Shown piece after piece: positions 1 through 6,773 of a stretch of DNA of 20,177 nucleotides (position 1 is the stretch's first letter; every line of letters begins with the position of its first letter). A program made the position numbers and the translations under genes. Under the pieces are notes generated by a model. That model saw only the letters and a program-made list of their open reading frames with translations, was not told the origin of the DNA and did no database searches. The DNA comes from a virus: positions 1-20,177 of the IMG/VR virus record IMGVR_UViG_3300025325_000167. One strand, 5' to 3'.

Positions 1-104
1 TTGACAAACACGATCTGCTGACAGTGGAAGCAGGTGATCGAGTCTCGCTCCACCAGCGGCTGATCCGGGTCCACGATGACCGCGTAGCCCTGCGGCTTCA
101 GCAT
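1..104 (-). CDS. Small zinc-binding phage protein, C-terminus cut by window edge
   Basis: The ATG at 104 follows directly on the TAG of the upstream gene (105-107), so the two are translationally adjacent. The 34 visible residues begin MLKPQGYAVIVDPD and contain CFHCQQIVFVK, a CxxC knuckle of the kind found in small phage proteins of about 70-90 residues, which normally carry a second Cys pair further on (beyond the window here). The stop is not visible. Structural zinc binding is inferred from the Cys pair; no function is known to me. It is the most promoter-distal gene seen in the late operon. Confidence 0.7.
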   Translation of the reverse strand, partial: MLKPQGYAVIVDPDQPLVERDSITCFHCQQIVFV

Positions 105-290
105 CTAGGCCGCCTCCGGCAACTCCTCCGCGACGACACGAGACGCCCCCTGCGTCACCTTCCGCCCATGATCCTCAGCGCCCTCGACACTCTCAGCGTA
201 GACGACGAGCTCACCGATCAACCGGTTGCCACGCGGATGAAACGGGAGGTAGATCGCCGCTGGCTCGAACTTTACGAGATACCGGCTCAC
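105..290 (-). CDS. Hypothetical small phage protein, 61 aa
   Basis: A GTG start at 290 overlaps the TGA of the preceding tiny gene (GTGA junction), with GGAAAG about ten bases upstream as a weak ribosome site. The protein begins MSRYLVKFEPAAIYLPF and has one compact mixed alpha/beta-looking domain with no Cys or membrane segment. A longer reading of this frame up to 377 would overlap the Cys-containing gene at 287-403 for its whole extra length, so the short form is preferred. Family not recognised. Confidence 0.6.
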   Translation of the reverse strand: MSRYLVKFEPAAIYLPFHPRGNRLIGELVVYAESVEGAEDHGRKVTQGASRVVAEELPEAA

Positions 291-403
291 GAGAGCGCCT
301 TTCCACAGTGCGGACAGCACCGCCCCTGCTCGGCTTTCCAGCGCCACCAGAACCGCTGATAGTGCTCGTCCCACCACGCAGGCAGGAGCGGTCCTACGAA
401 CAT
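287..403 (-). CDS. Tiny Trp-rich zinc-knuckle protein, 38 aa
   Basis: The ATG at 403 lies two bases after the TAG of the virion-protein gene, and the stop overlaps the next gene's GTG, so it is packed between two genes with no slack. The peptide begins MFVGPLLPAWWDEHY, has a Trp-rich stretch (FWWRWK) and ends CCPHCGKALS, a CPxCG zinc knuckle. One knuckle in 38 residues suggests dimeric zinc binding or a folding partner. Coding is supported by the tight junctions and the knuckle; function unknown. Confidence 0.55.
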   Translation of the reverse strand: MFVGPLLPAWWDEHYQRFWWRWKAEQGRCCPHCGKALS

Positions 404-405
404 GG

Positions 406-855
406 CTACATCTCGTTGAAATGCACTTCGCACGTCACCGCGACCGCTGAACTCGTCGGGGTCCGTGCGTGCAACCCGTTTGAGGCGGTCGCGGGGTAAA
501 CCAATTCACCGCCCGGCGCCGCGACCCAGCGAAATGTCGCGCGCTGGTTCAGGGGGATGCTGAGCAGGAACGCGCCCGCCGTCGCGGTGACATCGATCGT
601 ATGGTTCTCGCCCGCATCCGCCTCAGTCGCCGCGTCCCCCGGATCAATCGTCTGCGGTGTCACCGCCGTTGACGTACCGGCTGCGGTGTGCCGCTGGATT
701 TGCCAGAGGAACGGGTTGTCGGCTGGCGAGGCTTCCGATCCAAACATGATGTCGTAGAACTTACCCCGGCGTGGGCGAGTCGCGTCGGCCGAGACCGAGC
801 CCACGGGAAGGGTGGCAGAAGCTGTCCGATTTTGCTCGACTGCGTACCCGGCCAT
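406..855 (-). CDS. Probable virion structural protein, 149 aa
   Basis: The ATG at 855 has a strong ribosome site (AGGAGGAGACTCT). The protein is Ala/Thr-rich and beta-looking, begins MAGYAVEQNRTASATL, and includes PRRGKFYDIMFGSE, PLNQRATFRWVAAPGGELV and a closing Val-rich strand. Similar proteins are common in uncultured tailed phages beside capsid and neck genes. I infer a head-surface, neck or tail-associated role from composition and position; no catalytic motif is visible. Confidence 0.6.
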   Translation of the reverse strand: MAGYAVEQNRTASATLPVGSVSADATRPRRGKFYDIMFGSEASPADNPFLWQIQRHTAAGTSTAVTPQTIDPGDAATEADAGENHTIDVTATAGAFLLSIPLNQRATFRWVAAPGGELVYPATASNGLHARTPTSSAVAVTCEVHFNEM

Positions 856-883
856 AGAGTCTCCTCCTGTCAGCTAGTGACGA

Positions 884-1198
884 CTAGAACGGTATTCCAA
901 GGATATGGAGCGTACTCCCTGCCCCTGCCGCCCAGAAATTGGACAGCTTCAGCGGCCCCGTGTCAAAACTCCCGATGACGATCGGATAGTCGCCCGCCGC
1001 CGCGACCTCTACCCGCACGCCGTAGTCGGTCGTACTCACGTCCGCATCGTCGCCTACATAGGCCACCGCCCCTGCCGCCGAGAAAAAGAGCTGCCGGTAG
1101 GGAATATCATCTGGCCCGCCAATGGCTGGATTCGCGTACACGACTGAGAGGCGCTGAGCCGCCGCCGCGAGCGTCAGGTTAAAGTGCCGTGCAGCCAT
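884..1198 (-). CDS. Putative virion protein, 104 aa
   Basis: The ATG at 1198 overlaps the stop of the upstream gene (TGATG), indicating coupled translation. Sequence: MAARHFNLTLAAAAQRLS, then an Ala/Gly/Val-rich beta-like body (YVGDDADVSTTDYG, VIGSFDTGPLKLSNFW) and a short hydrophobic end. No Cys, no membrane helix. Composition resembles small phage structural or decoration-type proteins, which also fits its position among late structural genes. Exact role not recognised. Confidence 0.55.
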   Translation of the reverse strand: MAARHFNLTLAAAAQRLSVVYANPAIGGPDDIPYRQLFFSAAGAVAYVGDDADVSTTDYGVRVEVAAAGDYPIVIGSFDTGPLKLSNFWAAGAGSTLHILGIPF

Positions 1199-1491
1199 CA
1201 GCGTTCATCAATCGTGCCGGGATTGCGATCGGTCAGATCCGGGGGCATCGGCGGTGTCCCACTCGGCTCGAAGCGGTTTGGCAGCGACGGGAGCCCTGAC
1301 ACCGAGTTCGGCGTCTCTGCGTTCCCCTGCGCGCCATGAATGGGATCGGGCCAGATCGGCGTCAGCCCTTGTGCCCCCTCGCCCCCCTCCGCGTTCGGAT
1401 CCGAGCCGCGACTGACCACGCCCGCCCCACCCATATCAGGCATGGGAGCCGGGTAGCCCGTCCACGGTGTTTGCAAATCTTTGATCGGCAT
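1198..1491 (-). CDS. Pro/Gly-rich low-complexity phage protein, 97 aa
   Basis: The ATG at 1491 has GGAGGCTCT just upstream, and the previous gene stops at 1501, so start and ribosome site sit in a ten-base gap. The protein is strongly Pro/Gly/Asn/Asp-rich (for example GYPAPMPDMGGAG, GTPPMPPDLTDRNPG), almost without predicted secondary structure. Such disordered proteins occur among phage neck and tail genes as linkers or assembly helpers; here that is only inference. Stop overlaps the next start. Confidence 0.6.
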   Translation of the reverse strand: MPIKDLQTPWTGYPAPMPDMGGAGVVSRGSDPNAEGGEGAQGLTPIWPDPIHGAQGNAETPNSVSGLPSLPNRFEPSGTPPMPPDLTDRNPGTIDER

Positions 1492-1500
1492 AGAGCCTCC

Positions 1501-2445
1501 TCAGTACAGATCCGCGACCGTCGCGTCAGTGGATCTGAGGGATTGATCCCCGTAGGCCAAATCGGCCAGCGGCCACCGCTCCCAGTGGACCCGCTGAAGA
1601 TCATCGCCATAGTGCTCATCGTCGCGCAGGCCCAGTTGCTGCGTGCGCCACTGAAACTCCGTCTCCAACCGGTCGGAGAGCGCGAGATTGAAGTAGGGGT
1701 TCTGGACATCCCCACTCCCTGGCCAGCGTGCCGCCTGCGCCAACGCACCTTTGACCAGCGCATCCTTGCCATCCGCCAGCACGCCGCTGAAGAGTTCCCC
1801 ATTCACCCAACTGTCCGCCTGCTTGTTGTAGAGCGCCGGATAACTACGATTGGCAGTCGGGCGTGGCCAGTACTCATAGCGAATACGACCCAAGGTCAAG
1901 GGATGTGGAGACGGACTTGAGGCGACCAGCACCCGAGGCCCACTGTCCCCCGTCTGGCGGATGGGGTCGAGCAGATTCAGTTGATCCTCCGTGATCCAGA
2001 ACGCCAAGCGTCGGCGAATGTACGGGTCCACGATGATCCGGAAGCTCCCGAAGTCCGCCGGCATGATCGCGTAGCCGTCGTAGATCTCGGCCGAAGCCGT
2101 CCCGTCATCCTCTCCGTACACCCGGTCGAGGGTGATCGTGTTCACGTCCACGAAGGCGACGATGGTGTAGTGCGGATAGGTACTGATCCGGAACGTCCGC
2201 CCATTGTCTGAGGCGACAAACAGCCCGACCGAGGTCACAGTCGCCGACCCGCGTGTCACGGTCACACTCGCCACCGTCCGTGCGGCGTTGATCGTCAAGG
2301 CCAGCTCCCCACGCAGGAAGCTCCACGGTCGGGTACGGGCAAGGGTCTTCCACGCCTCGTTGACCCAGTCCTGCACGAGGAACAACGGCGCCACGGGAAC
2401 GTAGAGCCGCACCGTCCGCCACACATCGGTGAAGCCTTCGGCCAT
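1501..2445 (-). CDS. Probable head-tail adaptor (neck) protein, 314 aa
   Basis: Begins MAEGFTDVWRTVRLYVPVA, followed by DWVNEAWKTLARTRPWSF. An N-terminal helix of the form 'WVN.AW..l...r.WSFL' is typical of phage adaptor proteins that sit under the portal. Then come beta-rich segments with repeated Val/Thr strands and a helical C-terminus (about residues 225-300). Length fits large adaptors of podovirus-like neck complexes. The ATG at 2445 is two bases after the upstream TAG, with GGGA upstream. Role inferred from the N-terminal pattern and from its place downstream of portal and capsid genes; a tail tubular or other neck protein is the alternative. Confidence 0.5.
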   Translation of the reverse strand: MAEGFTDVWRTVRLYVPVAPLFLVQDWVNEAWKTLARTRPWSFLRGELALTINAARTVASVTVTRGSATVTSVGLFVASDNGRTFRISTYPHYTIVAFVDVNTITLDRVYGEDDGTASAEIYDGYAIMPADFGSFRIIVDPYIRRRLAFWITEDQLNLLDPIRQTGDSGPRVLVASSPSPHPLTLGRIRYEYWPRPTANRSYPALYNKQADSWVNGELFSGVLADGKDALVKGALAQAARWPGSGDVQNPYFNLALSDRLETEFQWRTQQLGLRDDEHYGDDLQRVHWERWPLADLAYGDQSLRSTDATVADLY

Positions 2446-2447
2446 CC

Positions 2448-2756
2448 CTAGATCCCAATCGCCTCATACCGCGCCGAGTAGGCGGAGAGGTTCGTCGTGT
2501 CGGCGATCTCCGCGCCCGCGAGATCGAACCACTTCACCCGACCGTTGGTGTAGTCGTAGTTCACAAGGCGGAGATCGGTGCCGTTGGTCCCATGATCGAA
2601 CAGCAGCACGTCAACCCGCCCCAGCCCAAAGGCATTCGGCCCCAGCACCTCTCCCCCGGTGGCGTAGCTGGTCGGCCCCGTGACACGGCCCAGCTTGCGC
2701 GATTTCGACCCTGATCGGTCGTGCCGGTCAGGGACCGTCGTCAAATCAAGCGGCAT
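2448..2756 (-). CDS. Hypothetical small structural-region protein, 102 aa
   Basis: The ATG at 2756 has GGAGG nine bases upstream. The N-terminus is charged and flexible (PDRHDRSGSKSRKLG), followed by a beta-looking domain (YATGGEVLGPNAFGLGRVD, LLFDHGTNGTDLRLVNYDY). It lies between the 196-aa virion-type protein and the adaptor. I infer a capsid-associated protein (decoration or head-completion) from neighbours alone. No known motif. Confidence 0.5.
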   Translation of the reverse strand: MPLDLTTVPDRHDRSGSKSRKLGRVTGPTSYATGGEVLGPNAFGLGRVDVLLFDHGTNGTDLRLVNYDYTNGRVKWFDLAGAEIADTTNLSAYSARYEAIGI

Positions 2757-2768
2757 CCCTGGCCTCCT

Positions 2769-3359
2769 TTAGGTGGTCTCCGGCACGTCCAGATCCACGA
2801 TGGCGGTCGCGTCGCCCAGATCCAAGGCCCCCGCCGTCACCCCGAGCGTGGGATAGGTCGCCGAGGATCCTGCGCCCAGGACATCGGCTTTGCCCGCCGT
2901 CGCGGACGGAATGACAAAGTTGCCCACCGCCGTCACGTTCGCGACGACGACGGCATCGATGAACTTGACACGTCCAGGTCCGTGGACTTGGATGCACCCG
3001 TAGTTCCCGGTGGTAATCGACCCCGTTCCGCCCCCTGTGACCAAGCTCTTGTCCGGGAAGCGTCCTGCAATCCGCCCACGCCCAAGCGCCGTCGGTGAGG
3101 TCGTGACCAGATAGCGCGTCTTGTCCGCCCACCACGCGACCGCGTTCGGGAACGGCGTGACAGTCATCGAGCTGTCGGTACGGATGAGCTGATAGGTCTT
3201 CGAGCGAAACGCCTGAGCGGCGGGCGCTCCAGGCCCAGGGGGCTGCATGATCGTGAAGCGCATCCCCAGGGTACCCGGCGCGTGCAGCGTCGCAACGTCT
3301 TCGGTTTCGGGATCACCGCTCTGCAAGTAGACAGGCGGCATCTCCCAGCGGCTTGGCAT
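2769..3359 (-). CDS. Putative virion protein downstream of capsid gene, 196 aa
   Basis: The ATG at 3359 has AGGAG eight bases upstream. The protein starts MPSRWEMPPVYLQSG, has a charged and polar first half (FRSKTYQLIRTDSSMTVTP), a Gly/Thr-rich centre (VTGGGTGSITTGNYG) and a Val/Ala-rich beta-like C-terminus. Position directly after the probable major capsid gene suggests a decoration or head-stabilising protein, but the family is not recognised. The 38-base gap to the capsid stop holds no other feature. Confidence 0.5.
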   Translation of the reverse strand: MPSRWEMPPVYLQSGDPETEDVATLHAPGTLGMRFTIMQPPGPGAPAAQAFRSKTYQLIRTDSSMTVTPFPNAVAWWADKTRYLVTTSPTALGRGRIAGRFPDKSLVTGGGTGSITTGNYGCIQVHGPGRVKFIDAVVVANVTAVGNFVIPSATAGKADVLGAGSSATYPTLGVTAGALDLGDATAIVDLDVPETT

Positions 3360-3397
3360 GACTGAACTCCTCTAAGCTGCTGAACCTACCTACACAA

Positions 3398-4468
3398 TCA
3401 GGCGGTAATATGGTGCAAAATCCTCGACAGTCGAGGCGCCCGTACCGTCAAGTTGCCTCCGAACAAGGTCTGCCCACTCACTTGGTTGTCTTCCCGCGCG
3501 CCCTTGAACCCCGTGAAGCCAAACGCGAACTTCGCCGACTGCGCGATGTAGAGCCGAATGAACGCATCGTCGCCCTGCGGCCCGAAGTTCAGCCACGCGA
3601 AGACTTCCCCGCCCGTGTCGAGGTAGTTCCCCAAGAAGGCGTCGTTCACCCCATCCTGGCCCGGCGCGTACTGACTCATCATGATCGTCGCATTGTCGAA
3701 CTTGAAGCCGGGAAAGCCGATCTCGGGCTGGGTCGTATCGACGATCTGGTGCGGCAGGAAGTTCTCGGCGATGAACCCGAAGCACCGGTTGGTCGTCACA
3801 CCCACGGTCGGGCGCTCATTCGCAATAATGGTCGAGAGGTAGGAGTGGCGAAGGATCCGGTAGCTGATCGCCCCAGGAGCCGCAAACACTGAAATGTCTG
3901 GATTGCTCACCAGTCCAGTGGGAGCCGTGAGCGCTCCGTTCACGTCGGCACGGGTCTGGCCCCCGTAGCTGGGGAACAGATTGCCCGCCCACGAGGCTTG
4001 CGTGATACTGCCCAGGGCTTCTTCGATCCCGTTGATCTCCCCTGACCGATCGTCCCCCGCCAGCGCCTGGCCGTGATGCCAGAAGGCGATTTCCAAGATC
4101 GCAGAGATCGTCAGGGCCGCCTGCGCCAGGTCCGTGCGAATGACACTGAAGGCCGCACGGGGTCCAGCCATCTCAACTTCAAGATCCTCCAAGAACTCGG
4201 TGACGTTGACTTCGTAGTAACGGGGGGTGAAGAGCATCCCCGTGCGGGTCTGAGGCCGGGTCACGTTGAACGATCCACCCTTTTTGTAGGAGCCGCCGAT
4301 CATCGGGCGGAACAAGAAGTTCTCCTGGATTTGTGGACCAATCCACTTCTTGGTGAACCGACTCTTGCACATCGCAATCATCGGTCCCGCTTTGAAGTAG
4401 TTGTCCACGACCCCAGGCTGGATCTCCTTGGTGACGGTCGTATTGACATCATCGAATTGTAGAGCCAT
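3398..4468 (-). CDS. Probable major capsid protein (HK97-type fold inferred), 356 aa
   Basis: The ATG at 4468 has GGAG upstream. Length (356 aa) and placement after a coiled scaffold-like gene and downstream of the portal are what is expected for a major capsid protein. Visible pattern: N-arm (MALQFDDVNTTVTKEIQPG), a segment with the E-loop look (GSYKKGGSFNVTRPQTRTG), a long helical stretch (about 100-140), then beta-rich P- and A-domain-like segments and FAFGFTGFKGAREDN near the end. Fold assignment is from context and general pattern; a structure prediction matched to HK97-fold capsids would settle it. No frameshift or truncation seen. Confidence 0.65.
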   Translation of the reverse strand: MALQFDDVNTTVTKEIQPGVVDNYFKAGPMIAMCKSRFTKKWIGPQIQENFLFRPMIGGSYKKGGSFNVTRPQTRTGMLFTPRYYEVNVTEFLEDLEVEMAGPRAAFSVIRTDLAQAALTISAILEIAFWHHGQALAGDDRSGEINGIEEALGSITQASWAGNLFPSYGGQTRADVNGALTAPTGLVSNPDISVFAAPGAISYRILRHSYLSTIIANERPTVGVTTNRCFGFIAENFLPHQIVDTTQPEIGFPGFKFDNATIMMSQYAPGQDGVNDAFLGNYLDTGGEVFAWLNFGPQGDDAFIRLYIAQSAKFAFGFTGFKGAREDNQVSGQTLFGGNLTVRAPRLSRILHHITA

Positions 4469-4487
4469 CGATCACTCCACTCTCTAA

Positions 4488-5282
4488 TCAGGCCCCGCCG
4501 CGCACTTGCTGAAGACGGTTGTACTCGGCCTCCGCACTGTCCACGGTGTACCGAGCCTCCCGCACGTCCGGCTTCTCAGCAAAGGCGTCGAGGACTGAGG
4601 GTTCTGCGTTTCTGAGCGGAAACGGCTGGGTCGCAAACTTCGCTCGCTCCGCTGTCAGTTTTTCGTTGACCAGCTTGTCGATCCGCGCGGACTCATCCTT
4701 GTCACGCTTCTCGGTGATCTTGGTCTGGAACTTCGTGTGGTAGGCATCGAGCAGGCCGTACACGCTTCCGTCCGGTTTCTGCTTACCCAAGTTGCGATCC
4801 TGAAGCAGCTCACGTGTGTCGATCACTTCACCAAAATCCTGAAAGTGCTTGAGCGTGAGCGAATTTTGGAGACCGAGGTAGTTCGCCGCCGCTCTCTCGC
4901 GCTCTTCCATGAACGAGGCCAACTCCTCTTTGCTGACACCTGGGGGAGCAGACTCCACCTTGGGCGGTGTTCCGCCTTTGGCCTTGATCTCGTTGTACTC
5001 CTTGATCGCGGCCTCGTTCTTGGCCCACCACGCGGTGTTCTGCTGGTAGAGATCCTGGGCCTTGGCCACCTCGTCGTCGAGCTCCTGCTCTCTGGTGCGA
5101 ATCTCGTCCATCTGCTTGCTGAACTCGCTCTGGGCGAGCCCACGCGCACCAAGCTCGGTGATCGCGTCAGCGGCCTCCGGAGCCGAGAACACCTCAGACA
5201 TCTTGGTCCTCAAGCTCTCGGGGAGCTTGGCGAGTACCAAGTCTGCCAAGGATTTACCTGCGTCGAATGCTTTCCCTGCCAT
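4488..5282 (-). CDS. Probable capsid scaffolding protein, 264 aa
   Basis: The ATG at 5282 has a near-ideal AGGAGGAATC ribosome site. The protein is highly charged, Glu/Lys-rich and almost entirely helical; residues about 50-95 (QSEFSKQMDEIRTREQEL onward) look like a coiled coil, as do about 120-145. It ends with a basic helix (EYNRLQQVRGG), as scaffolds often do to contact the capsid shell. Located immediately upstream of the probable capsid gene, the normal place for a scaffold. No protease motif is seen, so it is likely a pure scaffold. Assignment rests on composition and order. Confidence 0.6.
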   Translation of the reverse strand: MAGKAFDAGKSLADLVLAKLPESLRTKMSEVFSAPEAADAITELGARGLAQSEFSKQMDEIRTREQELDDEVAKAQDLYQQNTAWWAKNEAAIKEYNEIKAKGGTPPKVESAPPGVSKEELASFMEERERAAANYLGLQNSLTLKHFQDFGEVIDTRELLQDRNLGKQKPDGSVYGLLDAYHTKFQTKITEKRDKDESARIDKLVNEKLTAERAKFATQPFPLRNAEPSVLDAFAEKPDVREARYTVDSAEAEYNRLQQVRGGA

Positions 5283-5290
5283 GATTCCTC

Positions 5291-5371
5291 CTACACGACG
5301 CGAGTACCTGCGATCGCGTGGACCACACCAGTACCTGTCGAGCAGCTACGTGACTGCCGTAAGACCTTCAT
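5291..5371 (-). CDS. Possible micro-protein, 26 aa
   Basis: The ATG at 5371 overlaps the TGA of the preceding gene (TGATG), and AGGAACAGTCTG gives a Shine-Dalgarno-like AGGA at normal spacing. The frame reads MKVLRQSRSCSTGTGVVHA and stops at 5291, just before the scaffold ribosome site. It exactly fills what would otherwise be an 80-base gap. Small, basic then hydrophobic, no family known. Coding is plausible from the junctions but unproven. Confidence 0.3.
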   Translation of the reverse strand: MKVLRQSRSCSTGTGVVHAIAGTRVV

Positions 5372-5742
5372 CAGACTGTTCCTGCACCTGCGACTCCACG
5401 GTCAAACGCCGCCGGGAATTGCCGCCCCACGGCCGTCGAACTCATCGCGCCAGCGCCGGACTGCACGAGTTGGGCGAGCACCTGTGCCAACTGATCTTTG
5501 ATCGCCGAGAATTGCATCGCGAGATCAGGGGCGACTTGGGCGTAACTGTCCAAGAGCTCACCGATCTTTTGAGAACTTTGGAGAATGCCTGTGAGAATCT
5601 CCGGGGGCATCTGGTGCGACGGGAGCCCAGGCGCCATCGCCGAGAGGCTGAAGGGTGATGGAGCCCCCATCGGACCTGCCCCAGCCATCTGCGGCGAGGG
5701 CGGCGGGCCGTCAAGTTGCGAGGCGGCTTGAGGGAAGGCCAT
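5371..5742 (-). CDS. Pro/Ala-rich head-region protein, 123 aa
   Basis: The ATG at 5742 follows directly on the previous TAG (5743-5745). The first 45 residues are Pro/Ser/Gly/Met-rich and disordered (GPPPSPQMAGAGPMGAPSP); residues about 48-92 form an amphipathic helical region (ILTGILQSSQKIGELLDSY, FSAIKDQLAQVLAQLVQSG). Such proteins are commonly found between portal and scaffold genes in phages and may act in head assembly; here that is inferred from position. Stop overlaps the small downstream ORF. Confidence 0.6.
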   Translation of the reverse strand: MAFPQAASQLDGPPPSPQMAGAGPMGAPSPFSLSAMAPGLPSHQMPPEILTGILQSSQKIGELLDSYAQVAPDLAMQFSAIKDQLAQVLAQLVQSGAGAMSSTAVGRQFPAAFDRGVAGAGTV

Positions 5743-5919
5743 CTACCGAGACCTCGATACGGTGCGTTCACGCACAAAGGCCGCACCCTTCTTCATCGTG
5801 CCCACTAGATCGCGCCGAGGCGAGGAGAGGCGAATGTCGGTGGACCGGGCACCCTTGATCCCACCTCGCCGTTTGGCACGCGCGAGGGCACCGCGTTCAC
5901 GCAGCGGGGCTTCAGCCAT
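5743..5919 (-). CDS. Small basic phage protein, 58 aa
   Basis: The ATG at 5919 overlaps the upstream TAA (TAATG) and its own TAG is followed at once by the next ATG. The peptide starts MAEAPLRERGALARAKRRGG and is Arg/Lys-rich throughout with little hydrophobic core, suggesting nucleic-acid or acidic-protein binding. It is the third of three consecutive tiny basic proteins (55, 59, 58 aa) between portal and scaffold. A reading extended to 6390 in the same frame is rejected because it would run over both neighbours and the terminator. Function unknown. Confidence 0.55.
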   Translation of the reverse strand: MAEAPLRERGALARAKRRGGIKGARSTDIRLSSPRRDLVGTMKKGAAFVRERTVSRSR

Positions 5920-6098
5920 TAGCGTTTCCCCTGGAGCATCGATCGCTGCACGAGGCTCATGGATTTGGTCATCTTCCGGTGCTGCCGCTTCACGCCCACC
6001 ATCCGCTTCCGATCGGTCATGACCTCGGCGGCGCGGGTGATCGTGCGGTGATCGTCTTCCTCTTGGTAGCGATCCATCGAGGGAGACTTGGGACTCAT
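5919..6098 (-). CDS. Small basic Met-rich phage protein, 59 aa
   Basis: The ATG at 6098 overlaps the upstream TGA (ATGA). The N-terminus is MSPKSPSMDRYQEEDDHRTI, then a basic Met-rich helix (MTDRKRMVGVKRQHRKMTK) and MSLVQRSMLQGKR. An upstream start at 6143 would lie inside the preceding gene and is less likely. Possibly DNA- or capsid-associated on charge grounds; no recognised family. Confidence 0.55.
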   Translation of the reverse strand: MSPKSPSMDRYQEEDDHRTITRAAEVMTDRKRMVGVKRQHRKMTKSMSLVQRSMLQGKR

Positions 6099-6262
6099 CG
6101 CTTCCCTCGCATCGACCGGCCCTTCGCCGACTTGCCATGCCACTTCCGCGATCCGGGCTTGCCTTTGTTAATCGAGGCGTAGAACACGCTCTTCCCCTTC
6201 TTCGCTCCGTAGGACTTCTGCATCGAGGACAGCACCTTGGAGCCAGACTCGGTGATCGGCAT
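6095..6262 (-). CDS. Small basic phage protein of a widespread 'MPIT...KSYGAKKGKSVFYAS' type, 55 aa
   Basis: Starts MPITESGSKVLSSMQKSYG and continues GAKKGKSVFYASINKGKPG; small phage proteins with this layout (short helix, 'YG.KKG..VFYAS.NKG') are common in tailed phages near structural genes, function unknown. The start codon is abnormal in context: the 9-T tract of an intrinsic terminator ends two bases before the ATG, and no Shine-Dalgarno lies at normal spacing (the nearest, GGGGAGG, is in the 3' arm of the terminator hairpin). The family N-terminus argues that the ATG is nevertheless correct. Confidence 0.7.
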   Translation of the reverse strand: MPITESGSKVLSSMQKSYGAKKGKSVFYASINKGKPGSRKWHGKSAKGRSMRGKR

Positions 6263-6264
6263 AC

Positions 6265-6307
6265 AAAAAAAAAGGCCCGACCTCCCCACTCGGAGAAGAT
6301 CGGGCCT
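6265..6307 (-). terminator. Rho-independent terminator inside the late operon
   Basis: On the minus strand the arms AGGCCCGA (6307-6300) and TCGGGCCT (6280-6273) are perfect complements; inner bases (CTTCTCC / GGGGAGG) extend the stem with several G-T pairs around a GAGT loop. A run of nine T follows. Stem, GC content and T-run fit a strong intrinsic terminator for leftward transcription. On the other strand there is no T-run, so it is one-directional. Confidence 0.85.
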
Positions 6308-6328
6308 GAACGGTACTGCTCGTGAGAG

Positions 6329-6550
6329 CTAGGCGTTCGTCGGCGCGAGCAAATCCTTGACAGCCTGCACGAAATCTGAGCGGTTGTCAACGGTCAAGCG
6401 AATCTGCACGGTCTGCATCTCGACGACCTTGGGAATCCCGGACTGGAAATGGAGCCAGATCCCGCCGGTGAAGCGGCGATCATAGAGGGCAGAGAGGAGG
6501 GTACACAGATCGGCGTCGTGCTCGGTGACTACGGGTAGGTCAACTCCCAT
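6329..6550 (-). CDS. Hypothetical phage protein, 73 aa
   Basis: The ATG at 6550 has GGGAG eight bases upstream and overlaps the end of the previous gene by 11 bases; a GTG at 6574 is a less likely start. The sequence MGVDLPVVTEHDADLCTLLS followed by a beta-helix pattern (GGIWLHFQSGIPKVVEMQT, VQAVKDLLA) suggests one small globular domain. It is the last gene before the terminator. Unknown function. Confidence 0.6.
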   Translation of the reverse strand: MGVDLPVVTEHDADLCTLLSALYDRRFTGGIWLHFQSGIPKVVEMQTVQIRLTVDNRSDFVQAVKDLLAPTNA

Positions 6551-6773
6551 CACCAGTCTCCCGTACCAGATCACTGAAGGCGTCTGCGAAGGTCATTCCC
6601 ATGCCCAGGTGCCCGTCAGTGGTTTTCACATAGTGCGTCGGCGTCGGGAGATCTTTGTAGGCGCGCTCGAATGCGACGCGGATCTGCGTATCACGGTCGG
6701 ACTCCAGGAAGGCGCGAACCGCCTTGATCCACGCGAGCGATCCCATGAATACCGTCGGGCCGAGCTCGCTCAT
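6540..6773 (-). CDS. Hypothetical phage protein, 77 aa
   Basis: The ATG at 6773 overlaps the portal stop (ATGA), so it is probably translated with the portal. It begins MSELGPTVFMGSLAWIKAVR, with a helix rich in aromatic and charged residues, and ends TFADAFSDLVRETGDGS. No motif recognised. Its position immediately after the portal suggests a head-assembly role, but that is guesswork. Confidence 0.55.
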   Translation of the reverse strand: MSELGPTVFMGSLAWIKAVRAFLESDRDTQIRVAFERAYKDLPTPTHYVKTTDGHLGMGMTFADAFSDLVRETGDGS

